DNA of 34,693 bases, taken from Acidobacteriaceae bacterium (lineage in GTDB: Bacteria > Acidobacteriota > Terriglobia > Terriglobales > Acidobacteriaceae). Positions 16,117 to 24,629 of the stretch are shown piece after piece (the first letter of the stretch is position 1; every line of letters begins with the position of its first letter). The notes beneath the pieces are model-generated. The model was given only the letters and a program-made list of their open reading frames with translations. It was not told the DNA's origin and made no database searches. The stretch is from assembly GCA_003134435.1 (NCBI GenBank), contig PLBE01000171.1, positions 1 through 34,693 on the forward strand. The letters are read 5' to 3'. Position numbers and translations under genes: made by a program.

Positions 16117-16818
16117 ATGGCGACTGAACCCACCACACCAACGACTGCGGGATCGTCCTGGCAGTCGAAGCAGGTCTATGCGATGGCCGTGATCAGCCTC
16201 GTGGTCGGGCTGGCGATTGGATACCTGTTCCGCGGGTCACAATCGGCCTCGCCCCTGGCGCTATCCGCAGTCAATTCCCAGGCTGGTGGTCAGGCCGGAG
16301 TCCACGGCAATGATCAAGATAATGGGCAGCCGGGCCATGCTGGAGTGATGGGCGGGCAAATGCCGAGCCTTGACCAGATGAAACAGATGGCCGACAAAAA
16401 GGCCGCCCCGCTGCTGGAAAAGCTCAAGACTGATCCCAATAACAGCGATCTGCTCTTTCAACTCGGGAACATCTACAAAGCCACTCACCAATTCAAGGAA
16501 GCGCTGGCATATTACGACAAGGCGTTGCAGATCGATCCCAAGAACGTTGCCATTCGCACCGAGATGTCTTCCTGCCTCTACTACAACGGAGATGTGGACG
16601 GGGCCATCAGCCAATTGCAGCAGGCGTTGCACTATGACCCCAAGGATGCCAACTCGCTGTTCAACCTCGGCATGATCAAGTGGCAGGGCAAGCAAGACAG
16701 CAAGGGCGCGGTCGCGGCCTGGCAGCTGTTGCTGAAGTCGAATCCGCAATTGAGCCCCGAGCGAAAAGCAACGGTTGAGAAACTAATGGCCGACGTTCAG
16801 ATGCAGGGCAAGAGCTAG
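16117..16818 (+). CDS. Membrane-anchored TPR protein, first of a tandem pair
   Basis: 233 residues. A short cytosolic N-terminus precedes one membrane helix at about 21-38 (YAMAVISLVVGLAIGYLF), then a flexible Gly/Gln/His linker and a TPR array from about 100: LKTDPNNSDLLFQLGNIYKA, EALAYYDKALQIDPKNVAIR, AISQLQQALHYDPKDANSLF and a last partial repeat. The fold is close to the TPR half of CcmH/NrfG-type proteins. GAGGAA before the ATG is the ribosome site. Its neighbour at 16880 has the same design and equivalent motifs (VGLAIGYLFRGSQ against VGIAGGWFIRGSQ), so the pair arose by duplication. It is the first gene of a seven-gene same-strand run and lies behind a CRP-like site. Role: probably a periplasmic scaffold; partner unknown. 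Confidence 0.9.
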   Translation: MATEPTTPTTAGSSWQSKQVYAMAVISLVVGLAIGYLFRGSQSASPLALSAVNSQAGGQAGVHGNDQDNGQPGHAGVMGGQMPSLDQMKQMADKKAAPLLEKLKTDPNNSDLLFQLGNIYKATHQFKEALAYYDKALQIDPKNVAIRTEMSSCLYYNGDVDGAISQLQQALHYDPKDANSLFNLGMIKWQGKQDSKGAVAAWQLLLKSNPQLSPERKATVEKLMADVQMQGKS

Positions 16819-16879
16819 CGGGTTTCATACCCTGGAGCGAACAAACGGGCATATGTTAAGAAGTAGGGAGCAAACGGCA

Positions 16880-17563
16880 ATGACAGATACGAATCAAGCA
16901 ACTTCTACTTCAATCGAGCAATGGACCAGCGTGCAGGCCTACGTATTGGCGGTCATCTGCCTTCTGGTCGGAATTGCTGGCGGTTGGTTCATTCGTGGAT
17001 CGCAAGGTCCGGCAACCGCCGCGGCTGAGATTCCGGCTGCGTCCGCACCGGCAATGGACAGTGCCAACCCCGGCGCCCAGGCCCCAACCCCGGCTCAAAT
17101 GCAAAAAATGGCCGACACCCAGGCTGCGCCTCTGATCGAGAAGCTCAAGGCCGATCCCACGAACGCTGGACTTCTCGAAAGCATCGGCAATGTCTACTAC
17201 GATGCCCAGCAGTTTCCCACGGCCATTGACTATTACCAGCGCGCCCTGAAGGTTCAGCCCGCCAACACCGGCGTCCGTACCGACATGGCGACCGCGTATT
17301 GGTACACTGGCGACGCCGATACTGCCATCGCGGAATTTCAGAAATCGCTTTCTTACGAACCCACCAAGCCCAACACACTCTTCAATCTCGGCATCGTCGA
17401 GTGGCAGGGCAAGATGGATATCGATAAGGCCACCGCCACCTGGCAGAAGCTGTTGGACACGAATCCGAACTATGAAGGCAAAGACAAAGTCCTGGAACTG
17501 ATGGCGCAGGCGAAAAAACACGCCGGTGTCAAGCCCGGCACGCCCGCTAAACCGCTGCAATAG
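16880..17563 (+). CDS. Membrane-anchored TPR protein, second of a tandem pair
   Basis: 227 residues with the same plan as its upstream paralogue: an N-terminal membrane helix at about 20-38 (AYVLAVICLLVGIAGGWFI), an Ala/Pro-rich linker, then TPRs beginning at LKADPTNAGLLESIGNVYYD and continuing AIDYYQRALKVQPANTGVR, AIAEFQKSLSYEPTKPNTLF and ATATWQKLLDTNP. ATG 16880 is preferred to the open frame at 16853 because AGGGAG lies upstream of it. The linker lacks the His/Gly-rich stretch of the first copy, so the two have diverged most there. The C-terminus is short and basic-Pro (GVKPGTPAKPLQ). Gap to the first copy is 61 bp. Confidence 0.9.
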   Translation: MTDTNQATSTSIEQWTSVQAYVLAVICLLVGIAGGWFIRGSQGPATAAAEIPAASAPAMDSANPGAQAPTPAQMQKMADTQAAPLIEKLKADPTNAGLLESIGNVYYDAQQFPTAIDYYQRALKVQPANTGVRTDMATAYWYTGDADTAIAEFQKSLSYEPTKPNTLFNLGIVEWQGKMDIDKATATWQKLLDTNPNYEGKDKVLELMAQAKKHAGVKPGTPAKPLQ

Positions 17564-17570
17564 CGAAACG

Positions 17571-17611
17571 GTTAGCCACCGAGCCACCGAGAATACAGAG
17601 TTTCACGAAGG
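17571..17611 (+). repeat. Degenerate copy of a dispersed CACCGAG..ACAGAGTTTCACGAAGG repeat
   Basis: GTTAGCCACCGAGCCACCGAG followed by AATACAGAGTTTCACGAAGG. The unit CCACCGAG occurs twice. It matches 5331-5362 (minus) at AGTTTCACGAA. In frame with the kinase gene it would encode TENTEFHE, a signature of falsely called repeat ORFs, which argues that the kinase starts downstream. Confidence 0.5.
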
Positions 17612-17735
17612 TTTTTCTGCTCCAGGCTTTTCCCTCGTGAGCGGCGTGTGTTCGTCGTGGCCGAGCCCTTCGCTGAATACGCGTAAGAAGCCGGCTTTAC
17701 CACTCCGGCCGCAACCGCCTTCCCACCAAGTCCGA

Positions 17736-17741
17736 TATAAT
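17736..17741 (+). promoter_or_regulatory. Consensus -10 box TATAAT close to the kinase start
   Basis: A perfect TATAAT ends 12 bp before the ATG at 17754. There is no matching -35 and no ribosome site in between, so if used it would give a leaderless or very short-leader message. Pattern evidence only. Confidence 0.35.
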
Positions 17742-17753
17742 CCACAACTTCAC

Positions 17754-20405
17754 ATGGCACTCGCCGCCGGCACGAAGCTAGGTCCCTATACCCTCCAATC
17801 GCTCGTCGGTTCGGGCGGGATGGGCGAAGTGTATCGGGCTCGCGATTCCCGGCTGGATCGCATCGTGGCCATCAAAATCCTGCCTGCGTCCTATTCCGCG
17901 GATGCCGATCGCTTGCAACGCTTCGTGCAAGAGGCGCGCTCGGCGGCGGCGCTGAATCATCCCAACATACTTTCAATCTTCGATATCGGCGAGCAGCGGG
18001 GTGCTCCCTACATTGTTTCTGAATTGCTCGAAGGTCAGACTTTGCGGGAGCGGATCAGGAGCGGGCCGCTTTCCACCCGCAAGGCAATTGAATGCGCGTT
18101 ACAGGTGGCCCGCGGATTGGCGGCGGCGCACGAGAAGGGAATCGTGCATCGTGACTTGAAGCCGGAAAATTTGTTCCTCACGAATGACGACCGGGTAAAG
18201 ATTCTCGACTTCGGCCTGGCGAAGCTGACGCGTCCGGAAACCGAGCCGGGCGCTGACGCGGCCACCGTCCAGGTGAATACCGAGCCTGGACAGATCATGG
18301 GCACCGTCGGCTACATGTCACCCGAGCAGGTGCGGGGAAAAGCTGCGGACCATCGCTCCGACATTTTTGCCTTTGGATCAATACTCTACGAGATGCTTTC
18401 CGGGCAACGCGCGTTTCACGGAGATTCTCCGGCGGAAACCATGAGTGCAATTCTCAAAGAAGAACCCGCCGAGCTTTCGGAAACCGCCCGCAACGTTCCG
18501 CCCGCGCTGGAACGCATGGTGCGGCATTGCCTGGAGAAAATTCCCGGCCAGCGCTTTCAGTCTGCCGGAGATCTGGCGTTCAATCTGGAAGCGCTGACGG
18601 ATAGTTCCTCAGTGAGTTCGTCTCTTGGTGTGGAGGCGGCAAAGACGGGCCAGCAGGCCGCTCTCGCTGAGCCAGGAATCCCGCGGACAACAAGCCTGCG
18701 GAATACGGCTGCGTCTCGCCGCAGCCCGTTGGCCGTGGCTGGTGCGCTGGCGTTTTTGGTTCTGATGGTCGCCCTCGGTTGGTGGTTGGGACGAAGCAGT
18801 GTCCGCGCGCCTCTCGCTGAATATCAGCCGATCACGTTCCGCACCGGTGCAATTGGCAATGCGCGCTTCACACCCGACGGTAGCATCGTCTACAGCGCGT
18901 CCTGGGATGGAGGCGAAGACCAGCTCTACATCGGGCGAGTCGATGATCACGGGGCACGCGAACTTGGGGTGAATGACGCGGAAATATTGTCCATCTCAAA
19001 GAGCGGAGAATTGGCAGTGCGTCTGAACTCCACGAATCTGGGCGGTTTTGCCAGGGCGGGAACGCTGGCACGGGTTCCCTTGAGTGGAGGAACACCCCGC
19101 GAGGTTCTCGACAATGTGCAGGACGCAGATTGGGCGGCCGACGGCGAGCATCTGGCGGTAGTTCGTTATCTGCCCGAGAGCGGACACTGGCGTTTGGAAT
19201 ATCCCATTGGGAAAGTTCTGTTCGACGGCATCAACTGGATCAGCCACCCCAAGATATCGCCCGACGGGAGGTGGATCGCGTTTGCCGACCATCAAAACGC
19301 CTCCGGCGATGACGAAGGTTCCGTGGCTGTAATTGCCTCGGATGGCAGAAATGACGACAAGGAGAAGCTGCTTTCTTCGGGCTGGACCACGCTGCAGGGC
19401 GTGGTCTGGTCGCCCGCTGGCGATGAAATCTGGTTCACCGCCTCCAGAAATGGGAGCGCCGGCAACCCGCAGGCCGTAACCCTGTCGGGAAAGTCGCGAA
19501 CCATCACCAATGTGCCGGGTGGAATGTGGCTGGAGGACCTCCAGAATGGGCTGGCGCTGACCGTGAATCATCACCGGCGCATTGGGATTCGCGGTGTGCC
19601 TCCAGGTGGAAAAGAAGAACGGGAACTGGGATGGTTCGGCTGGTCCATTTTGAGTGACCTGACGCCGGACGGCCGCAAGGTTCTTTTCGATGAGGAAGGC
19701 GATGGCGGCGGCCCGAATTACACCGTGTTCATGCGCGATACCGACGGCTCGCCTCCAGTGCGTATTGGCGAGGGCGTGGGCCTCGCGATTTCTCCCGATG
19801 CCATGTGGGTGATTACTCAACCGGCGAAAGGCGGCCCGCTGACCGTGGTGCCAACGGGAGCTGGCGAAGCCCGGCAGTTGACGCACGATCATGTCACCTA
19901 CCAGCGTGTGCGCTGGCTGGCTGGCGGCAAGCAACTGCTGGCCAGCGGTATCGAGGCCGGCCACGGTGCTCGCGACTATGTCATTGAATTGAGTACCGGA
20001 AACTCCAAACCCATCACTCCCGAAGGTACGGTGGGAGTCGAGCCCTCGCCGGATGGCCGCAGCACCACAGCTCTCACTCCGGACGGCAAGTGGGGGATTT
20101 GGCCACTGGATGGTAGCGGCTTGCGGCCGATTCCCGGGCTGGACGCGAGATACCGGGTGAAGGGCTGGTCGCCGGACGGGCTGTCGGTCTTCGCCATTCC
20201 TCGTCGCCAGCGCGACAAAACCGGAAACGTCTATCGCGTGAACGCATCCACTGGAAAGATTGAGCCCTGGAAAATCTTCGGAGAAGACCTGGCCCCTGGA
20301 ACCGTGAGCGGAAGCGCATCTTATCTGGCCGCGGACGCGGGCGCGTATGTCTACCTTTACGTTCAGACGCTGTCGCAGATTTATGTCGTGCGCGGTATGA
20401 AGTAG
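17754..20405 (+). CDS. Ser/Thr protein kinase (PknB-type) with secreted WD40-like beta-propeller
   Basis: 883 residues. The kinase domain is at the N-terminus: glycine loop LVGSGGMGEVYRA, Lys 41 in VAIKIL, catalytic HRDLKPEN at about 136, DFGLAKL at about 156, and an activation segment ending GTVGYMSPEQVRG. Every key residue is present, so it should be active. A membrane helix at about 326-346 (LAVAGALAFLVLMVALGWWL) places the rest outside the cytoplasm. The rest is a TolB/WD40-like propeller with repeated strands: ARFTPDGSIVYSASWDGG, PKISPDGRWIAFADH, VVWSPAGDEIWFTAS and SDLTPDGRKVLFDEEG. This architecture is very common in Acidobacteria. ATG 17754 starts right at the kinase fold; the open frame to 17526 crosses a repeat. 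Likely an extracellular-signal receptor; its ligand is unknown. Confidence 0.95.
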   Translation: MALAAGTKLGPYTLQSLVGSGGMGEVYRARDSRLDRIVAIKILPASYSADADRLQRFVQEARSAAALNHPNILSIFDIGEQRGAPYIVSELLEGQTLRERIRSGPLSTRKAIECALQVARGLAAAHEKGIVHRDLKPENLFLTNDDRVKILDFGLAKLTRPETEPGADAATVQVNTEPGQIMGTVGYMSPEQVRGKAADHRSDIFAFGSILYEMLSGQRAFHGDSPAETMSAILKEEPAELSETARNVPPALERMVRHCLEKIPGQRFQSAGDLAFNLEALTDSSSVSSSLGVEAAKTGQQAALAEPGIPRTTSLRNTAASRRSPLAVAGALAFLVLMVALGWWLGRSSVRAPLAEYQPITFRTGAIGNARFTPDGSIVYSASWDGGEDQLYIGRVDDHGARELGVNDAEILSISKSGELAVRLNSTNLGGFARAGTLARVPLSGGTPREVLDNVQDADWAADGEHLAVVRYLPESGHWRLEYPIGKVLFDGINWISHPKISPDGRWIAFADHQNASGDDEGSVAVIASDGRNDDKEKLLSSGWTTLQGVVWSPAGDEIWFTASRNGSAGNPQAVTLSGKSRTITNVPGGMWLEDLQNGLALTVNHHRRIGIRGVPPGGKEERELGWFGWSILSDLTPDGRKVLFDEEGDGGGPNYTVFMRDTDGSPPVRIGEGVGLAISPDAMWVITQPAKGGPLTVVPTGAGEARQLTHDHVTYQRVRWLAGGKQLLASGIEAGHGARDYVIELSTGNSKPITPEGTVGVEPSPDGRSTTALTPDGKWGIWPLDGSGLRPIPGLDARYRVKGWSPDGLSVFAIPRRQRDKTGNVYRVNASTGKIEPWKIFGEDLAPGTVSGSASYLAADAGAYVYLYVQTLSQIYVVRGMK

Positions 20406-20430
20406 CGACTGCCTTCGGGGCGCAGATAGA

Positions 20431-20895
20431 ATGAGTCTTATGAAAAAGAGACGCCCGATTCGGATTACGTGGACGTTGACCGTCGCCCTTGTCCTCGGCC
20501 TGGTTGGATGGGCTGTTCCCCAGGACGACGATGAGGGGCCGATGTCGGACTTGAGCTTCGTGGTAGTGAAAGACTACAACGGCAAGCCAGTGCGAAATGC
20601 GGCCGTAGTGCTCCATCCGGTGGGCAAGAAGGGAAAGCAGTCGAAGGGCGGCTTGGAGTTGAAGACCGATAATGACGGGAAAACGAACATTGACGGCATT
20701 CCCTACGGGCCGCTGCGTGTGCAGGTGCTGGCTCCAGGTTTCCAGACATTTGGTGAGGATTACCAGATCGACAAGCCGGCCGTGGAAATTACCGTGAAGT
20801 TGAAACGTCCGGGGGCACAGTACTCTGCTTACGGGAATCAGGGAGAGACCAAGAAACCCGACGACCAGAAACCGCCCGCTCCGAAGCCGCAGTAG
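20431..20895 (+). CDS. Small exported carboxypeptidase-regulatory-like protein, first of a pair
   Basis: 154 residues with a hydrophobic N-terminal segment (ITWTLTVALVLGLVGWAVP) acting as signal peptide or anchor, then one beta-sandwich resembling the carboxypeptidase regulatory-like / CNA-B domain: LSFVVVKDYNGKPVRNAAVVLHPV, LELKTDNDGKTNIDGIPYGPLRVQVLAPGFQ, VEITVKLKRPG. Such domains fold outside the cell and often bind surface partners. The C-terminus is a Lys/Pro-rich tail. ATG 20440 is an alternative start. It is 25 bp downstream of the kinase, which suggests co-transcription. Its neighbour at 20974 is a clear paralogue. Confidence 0.85.
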   Translation: MSLMKKRRPIRITWTLTVALVLGLVGWAVPQDDDEGPMSDLSFVVVKDYNGKPVRNAAVVLHPVGKKGKQSKGGLELKTDNDGKTNIDGIPYGPLRVQVLAPGFQTFGEDYQIDKPAVEITVKLKRPGAQYSAYGNQGETKKPDDQKPPAPKPQ

Positions 20896-20973
20896 TCAGT
20901 GGATAGAACCTTCCTTAGTAATGTTTTGGCGAATGGCGCGGACCTCAGCCACGCCGCAGACAAGAGGCTTCCT

Positions 20974-21372
20974 ATGAAAACAAACTTCTGGATCCCGCTC
21001 GTGGTCGTTGTGCTCGCGTTCGGCATGCTTGACTCAGCTTTTGCGCAGGACGATGAGGGCCCGACTTCGAGATTACGCTTCGTGGTGATTCGCGATTCCG
21101 ATGGCAAGCCGGTGCGCAATGCCGCGGTCGTGCTCCATCCGGTGAAAAGCAAAGGAAAACAGGCGCAAGGCGAGATGGAGCTGAAGACCGATCCAGAGGG
21201 GAAGACGAGCGTCGACGGCATTCCGTATGGCCCGCTGCGGGTTCAGGTGCTGGCGCCGCATTTCCAGACCTTTGGAGAAGACTATGAGGTCAACAAGCCG
21301 GAACTGGAGATTACCGTAAAACTGAAACATCCCGGTGAGCAGTACTCGGTGTATGACGATAAGAAGAAGTGA
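20974..21372 (+). CDS. Small exported carboxypeptidase-regulatory-like protein, second of a pair
   Basis: 132 residues. ATG 20974 gives a signal peptide (TNFWIPLVVVVLAFGMLDSAFAQ) at once; the frame is open to 20899 but without a signal. The domain matches the previous protein block for block: LRFVVIRDSDGKPVRNAAVVLHPV, MELKTDPEGKTSVDGIPYGPLRVQVLAPHFQTFGEDYE, LEITVKLKHPGEQYSVY. Only the tail differs (DDKKK, no Pro-rich extension). Such close similarity suggests a recent tandem duplication. Function unknown; a surface or envelope role with the upstream kinase is inferred. Confidence 0.85.
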   Translation: MKTNFWIPLVVVVLAFGMLDSAFAQDDEGPTSRLRFVVIRDSDGKPVRNAAVVLHPVKSKGKQAQGEMELKTDPEGKTSVDGIPYGPLRVQVLAPHFQTFGEDYEVNKPELEITVKLKHPGEQYSVYDDKKK

Positions 21373-21398
21373 AGGTGTCCGCCTTGTTCACGCCGGAG

Positions 21399-21427
21399 GT
21401 GACACAGCGGGCTGCGTGGCCTACAAT
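21399..21427 (+). promoter_or_regulatory. Sigma-70-like promoter for the STAS gene
   Basis: GTGACA (21399-21404), 17-bp spacer, TACAAT (21422-21427): five of six matches at each box. The predicted start is within a few bases of the ATG at 21437, so the message would be almost leaderless. Confidence 0.4.
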
Positions 21428-21436
21428 TCGGGAGCT

Positions 21437-21799
21437 ATGGGGTTGCAGGAATTAACCGTCGAGCGCTATGAAGGGGTGGCGGACGATCAGCGCATTCTGC
21501 TGTTGCGCGGACCTATCACGATCGAAACCGCTCCGCAATTTGAGCGGGCGGTCTGGCACGAGAGCGCCGAGACGATGATTCTGGATTTGTCGGACGTCCC
21601 CTACATTGACTCGGTGGGATTGGGTTCGTTGGTCAGGGCCTATGTATCGCATCAGAAAATGGGGCGATGCCTGGTGCTGACGGGCATGAAGCCGCGGGTG
21701 CGCAGAATTATGGAGATCACCAAGGTGAACGATTTCTTCGTCACCTTTGGCACCACCTGGGAAGCCGTTGAAGCGCTAGCCAATACCGGGACAGCATGA
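21437..21799 (+). CDS. STAS-domain anti-sigma factor antagonist
   Basis: 120 residues of the SpoIIAA/RsbV type: strand IDQ-type opening VERYEGVADDQRILLLRGPITIETA, then the core motif MILDLSDVPYIDSVGLGSLV with the phosphorylatable Ser at about 59, and the end block RCLVLTGMKPRVRRIMEITKVND. Unphosphorylated antagonists bind and release an anti-sigma factor or regulate a target; the Ser is controlled by a Ser/Thr kinase. A kinase lies three genes upstream, but it is the PknB type rather than the RsbW type, so direct linkage is speculation. ATG 21437 has GGGAG only 2 nt away; TTG 21443 has better spacing. The frame is open to 21335. Confidence 0.88.
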   Translation: MGLQELTVERYEGVADDQRILLLRGPITIETAPQFERAVWHESAETMILDLSDVPYIDSVGLGSLVRAYVSHQKMGRCLVLTGMKPRVRRIMEITKVNDFFVTFGTTWEAVEALANTGTA

Positions 21800-21905
21800 G
21801 TTTGGTAGACGGTTGCCTCGTCCGTTGCTCGGTCGCGGGTTTTGAATCTAAAGAACTGGCAAGCCATCTAAATTGCATCAGTCTGGTGCCTTCGCCGCGA
21901 CGCCT

Positions 21906-23666
21906 ATGAACCTTCTTTACCGCTATTCCAGACAGTACTGGAAGCTTTTTGTGGCCGCGCTGTTGCTGGCCGCGACCAACCAGATTTTTTCCCTGCTTGA
22001 TCCTCTGATTTTCCGTCATGTAATCGACAGCTACGCTACCAGATATCATCAATACACGCAGGGGCAATTTATCCGCGGGGCTGGGCTTTTGCTGCTGGCG
22101 GCGGTGGGCGTGGCGTTTGTCTCTCGCGTGGCAAAAAATTTTCAGGACTACTTCGTGAACGTAATCGTGCAGCGTCTGGGTGCGAAGATGTACTCCGACG
22201 GAATCCGCCATTCATTGGACTTGCCCTATCAGGTCTTTGAAGACCAGCGCAGCGGCGAGACCCTGGGCAAACTGCAAAAGGTCCGCAGCGACGTGGAGCG
22301 TTTCATTACCGCTGCCATCAATATCCTGTTCATTTCGGTTGTGGGCATCGTTTTTGTAATGATCTATGCTTTTCGCGTGCACTGGTCAATCGCCCCTGCG
22401 TTCCTGGTAACCGTCCCCCTGCTCGGAATCATCAGTTCGGTGCTGAGCAAACGGATCAAAAAGATGCAAAAGACGATCGTTGCCGAAACCACCGCCCTGG
22501 CCGGTTCGACCACGGAGTCACTGCGCAATATCGAACTGGTCAAGAGTCTCGGTCTCGCGCATCAGGAAGTGGTCCGGTTGAACGGGATTACCGGGAAAAT
22601 TTTGAAGCTCGAACTGAAGAAAGTGAAATACCTTCGCAGTTTGAGTTTTATTCAGGGGACAGCGGTCAACGCGCTGCGCACCAGCATTCTATTCTTGATG
22701 CTCTATCTGATTTTCCGGCAGGAAATCACGATCGGTCAGTTTTTCTCCCTGATGATCTATTCGTTTTTCATCTTCACGCCCCTGCAGGAACTGGGAAACG
22801 TCATCAACATCTACCGGGAAACGGAAGTCTCGCTGCAGAATTTTCAACAGATCCTCGACACTCCTCGCGACCCCAAGCCAGCCGATCCGGTGCCGATCGA
22901 TGAACTGATGACGCTGCAATTTGAGGGTGTCAGCTTTCAGCATCAGAGTTCAACTGCGCTGGCGCTCGACGAGATCGGTTTCAGCGCCGCGCGCGGAGAT
23001 ACGATTGCTTTTGTGGGACCCTCCGGGGCAGGGAAGTCAACCCTGGTAAAGCTGCTGGTGGGCTTGTACGCCCCGAAAGCCGGCGAGATTCTGTACAACG
23101 GGATTCCTTCGCAGCGCGTGGACCTGGATCTGCTTCGGGAAAAAATAGGATTCGTGACCCAGGATACCCAACTGTTCTCAGGCTCGATTCGTGAGAATCT
23201 GCTGTTCGTGAATCCCAAGGCGACGGACGAGGAATGCATGGAGGTGTTGCAACAGGCAGCCGCGCACAGCTTGCTATCCCGCGCTGACCGTGGGTTGGAT
23301 ACGCTCATTGGCGAAGGCGGCGTCAAGGTTTCTGGAGGCGAAAAGCAGCGGCTCTCGATCGCTCGCGCACTGCTGCGGCATCCACAATTGCTCGTCTTCG
23401 ATGAAGCCACCTCGTCTCTGGATTCGCTGACCGAGGAAGAAATCAGCCGCACTATTCGCGAAGTTGCTACCCATCAGGAGGCGATTACGATTCTGATTGC
23501 GCATCGCCTGTCTACCGTCATGCATGCCGATCGGATCTATGTTCTGGAGCGTGGACGCATCGTTGAATTCGGACGCCACTCGGAACTGCTCCATCAGAAG
23601 GGGTTGTACTACGCGATGTGGCGGCAGCAGGTTGGCGAACGCGAAGCGGTTGTGCAGGCGAAGTAG
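21906..23666 (+). CDS. ABC transporter, fused permease and ATPase (MsbA/MDR type)
   Basis: A 586-residue half-transporter. The N-terminal part has six membrane helices (YWKLFVAALLLAATNQIF, GAGLLLLAAVGVAFVS, ILFISVVGIVFVMIYAF, and others) with the coupling loop ETLGKLQKVRSDVERF. The nucleotide-binding domain has Walker A GPSGAGKST at about 370, a Q-loop FVTQDTQLF, signature VSGGEKQR at about 473, Walker B LLVFDEATSSLDS and the H-loop IAHRLST. All catalytic residues are present, so an active exporter of lipid, drug or peptide after dimerisation is expected. ATG 21906 is chosen; the TTG at 21873 is possible. Last gene of the seven-gene run. Substrate unknown. Confidence 0.95.
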   Translation: MNLLYRYSRQYWKLFVAALLLAATNQIFSLLDPLIFRHVIDSYATRYHQYTQGQFIRGAGLLLLAAVGVAFVSRVAKNFQDYFVNVIVQRLGAKMYSDGIRHSLDLPYQVFEDQRSGETLGKLQKVRSDVERFITAAINILFISVVGIVFVMIYAFRVHWSIAPAFLVTVPLLGIISSVLSKRIKKMQKTIVAETTALAGSTTESLRNIELVKSLGLAHQEVVRLNGITGKILKLELKKVKYLRSLSFIQGTAVNALRTSILFLMLYLIFRQEITIGQFFSLMIYSFFIFTPLQELGNVINIYRETEVSLQNFQQILDTPRDPKPADPVPIDELMTLQFEGVSFQHQSSTALALDEIGFSAARGDTIAFVGPSGAGKSTLVKLLVGLYAPKAGEILYNGIPSQRVDLDLLREKIGFVTQDTQLFSGSIRENLLFVNPKATDEECMEVLQQAAAHSLLSRADRGLDTLIGEGGVKVSGGEKQRLSIARALLRHPQLLVFDEATSSLDSLTEEEISRTIREVATHQEAITILIAHRLSTVMHADRIYVLERGRIVEFGRHSELLHQKGLYYAMWRQQVGEREAVVQAK

Positions 23667-23704
23667 CCCCCATTCGCGCTGCCAGAGACTACGCTGTCCC
23701 CGTC

Positions 23705-24562
23705 TCACCCCGCCAGAGACTCGATGGCGCGTACTGTTTCCGGCGGGAGCGTCACCTCGCGACTGGCCAGATCCTGCCGCATGTGTTCCGCATTGGTGGT
23801 GCCAGTGAGCGGTACAATCCCAATACTGCGGGCGAAGCTGAAGACCACCTGCGCCGGCGTAGCATTTGGGCTCACGGCGGCGATGGTTAAGCTGTCACTC
23901 GTTAAGCCGGCAATCAGAGGATGGTGCAGCACCTCCGGATTCGCGGTGAGCAGCGAAAATCCTTGATAGATAATCTTGTGATCGCGGCAGAATAAGCGCA
24001 CGGCGCGATCCCAGCCCAGGCGGGCGTAGCAGCGATTTTGCACGAAGGCAGGAAGTTCAGCGCCGACGGCTTCCATCTGTTGCAGGTGGCGCAGAGAAAC
24101 ATTGCTTACGCCGAGTAGGCGTGTACGCCCAGCGTCCCGCTCCATGCGCATGGCATCCCAGACTTCTGTGTCGTCACCGGTCCAGTCATAGTTGGACGAC
24201 GGCCCGTGTAGCACGTAGCTGTCGACATGATCAGTCCCGAGATGTTCGAGCGAACCCGCCATCGACTGCGCCACCTGCACGGGCAAAGCGGCTGCTGGAT
24301 CGTAAGGCATCCGGTGGTCCTGGCCACGCTGATAAGTGAATTTCGTCTGCAGAAAGAGATCGGCGCGAGCGACCAACCCCGCTTGATATGCCTCCACCAA
24401 TCCCTGACCAACCCCCTCCTCGCAATAATGGCGCCGCTGGTTCGCGGTGTCGATGGCGCGAAAACCCATGCGCAATGCGAGTTCGGTGAGAGCCGGGGTG
24501 CGGTCCTCCTTCCACGCCGTGCCATAGATGAAATCGGGAAAAGACGGTACGGTTGTCGCCAT
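23705..24562 (-). CDS. Aldo/keto reductase
   Basis: 285 residues. The NADPH-dependent reductase signature is complete: Asp 38 (FRAIDTA), Tyr 46 (in RRHYCEEGVG), Lys 74 (LQTKFT) and His 119 (YVLHGP) form the catalytic tetrad. The end segment VPLTGTTNAEHM is the usual cofactor-binding loop. The Asp-Tyr spacing and the EGVG block suit the single-domain aldose-reductase-like branch. ATG 24562 has GGGAG upstream; the longer frame to 24823 overlaps the TetR gene and is not protein-like. It lies 67 bp downstream of the TetR gene on the same strand, so both probably share one message and one repressor. Aldehyde detoxification is a reasonable but untested role. Confidence 0.92.
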   Translation of the reverse strand: MATTVPSFPDFIYGTAWKEDRTPALTELALRMGFRAIDTANQRRHYCEEGVGQGLVEAYQAGLVARADLFLQTKFTYQRGQDHRMPYDPAAALPVQVAQSMAGSLEHLGTDHVDSYVLHGPSSNYDWTGDDTEVWDAMRMERDAGRTRLLGVSNVSLRHLQQMEAVGAELPAFVQNRCYARLGWDRAVRLFCRDHKIIYQGFSLLTANPEVLHHPLIAGLTSDSLTIAAVSPNATPAQVVFSFARSIGIVPLTGTTNAEHMRQDLASREVTLPPETVRAIESLAG

Positions 24563-24629
24563 CGCATTATTCTCCCATGATCCATGTCTCCCGACTTGTC
24601 CATCCCAGGGCGGAGCATCCGACTCGTGG

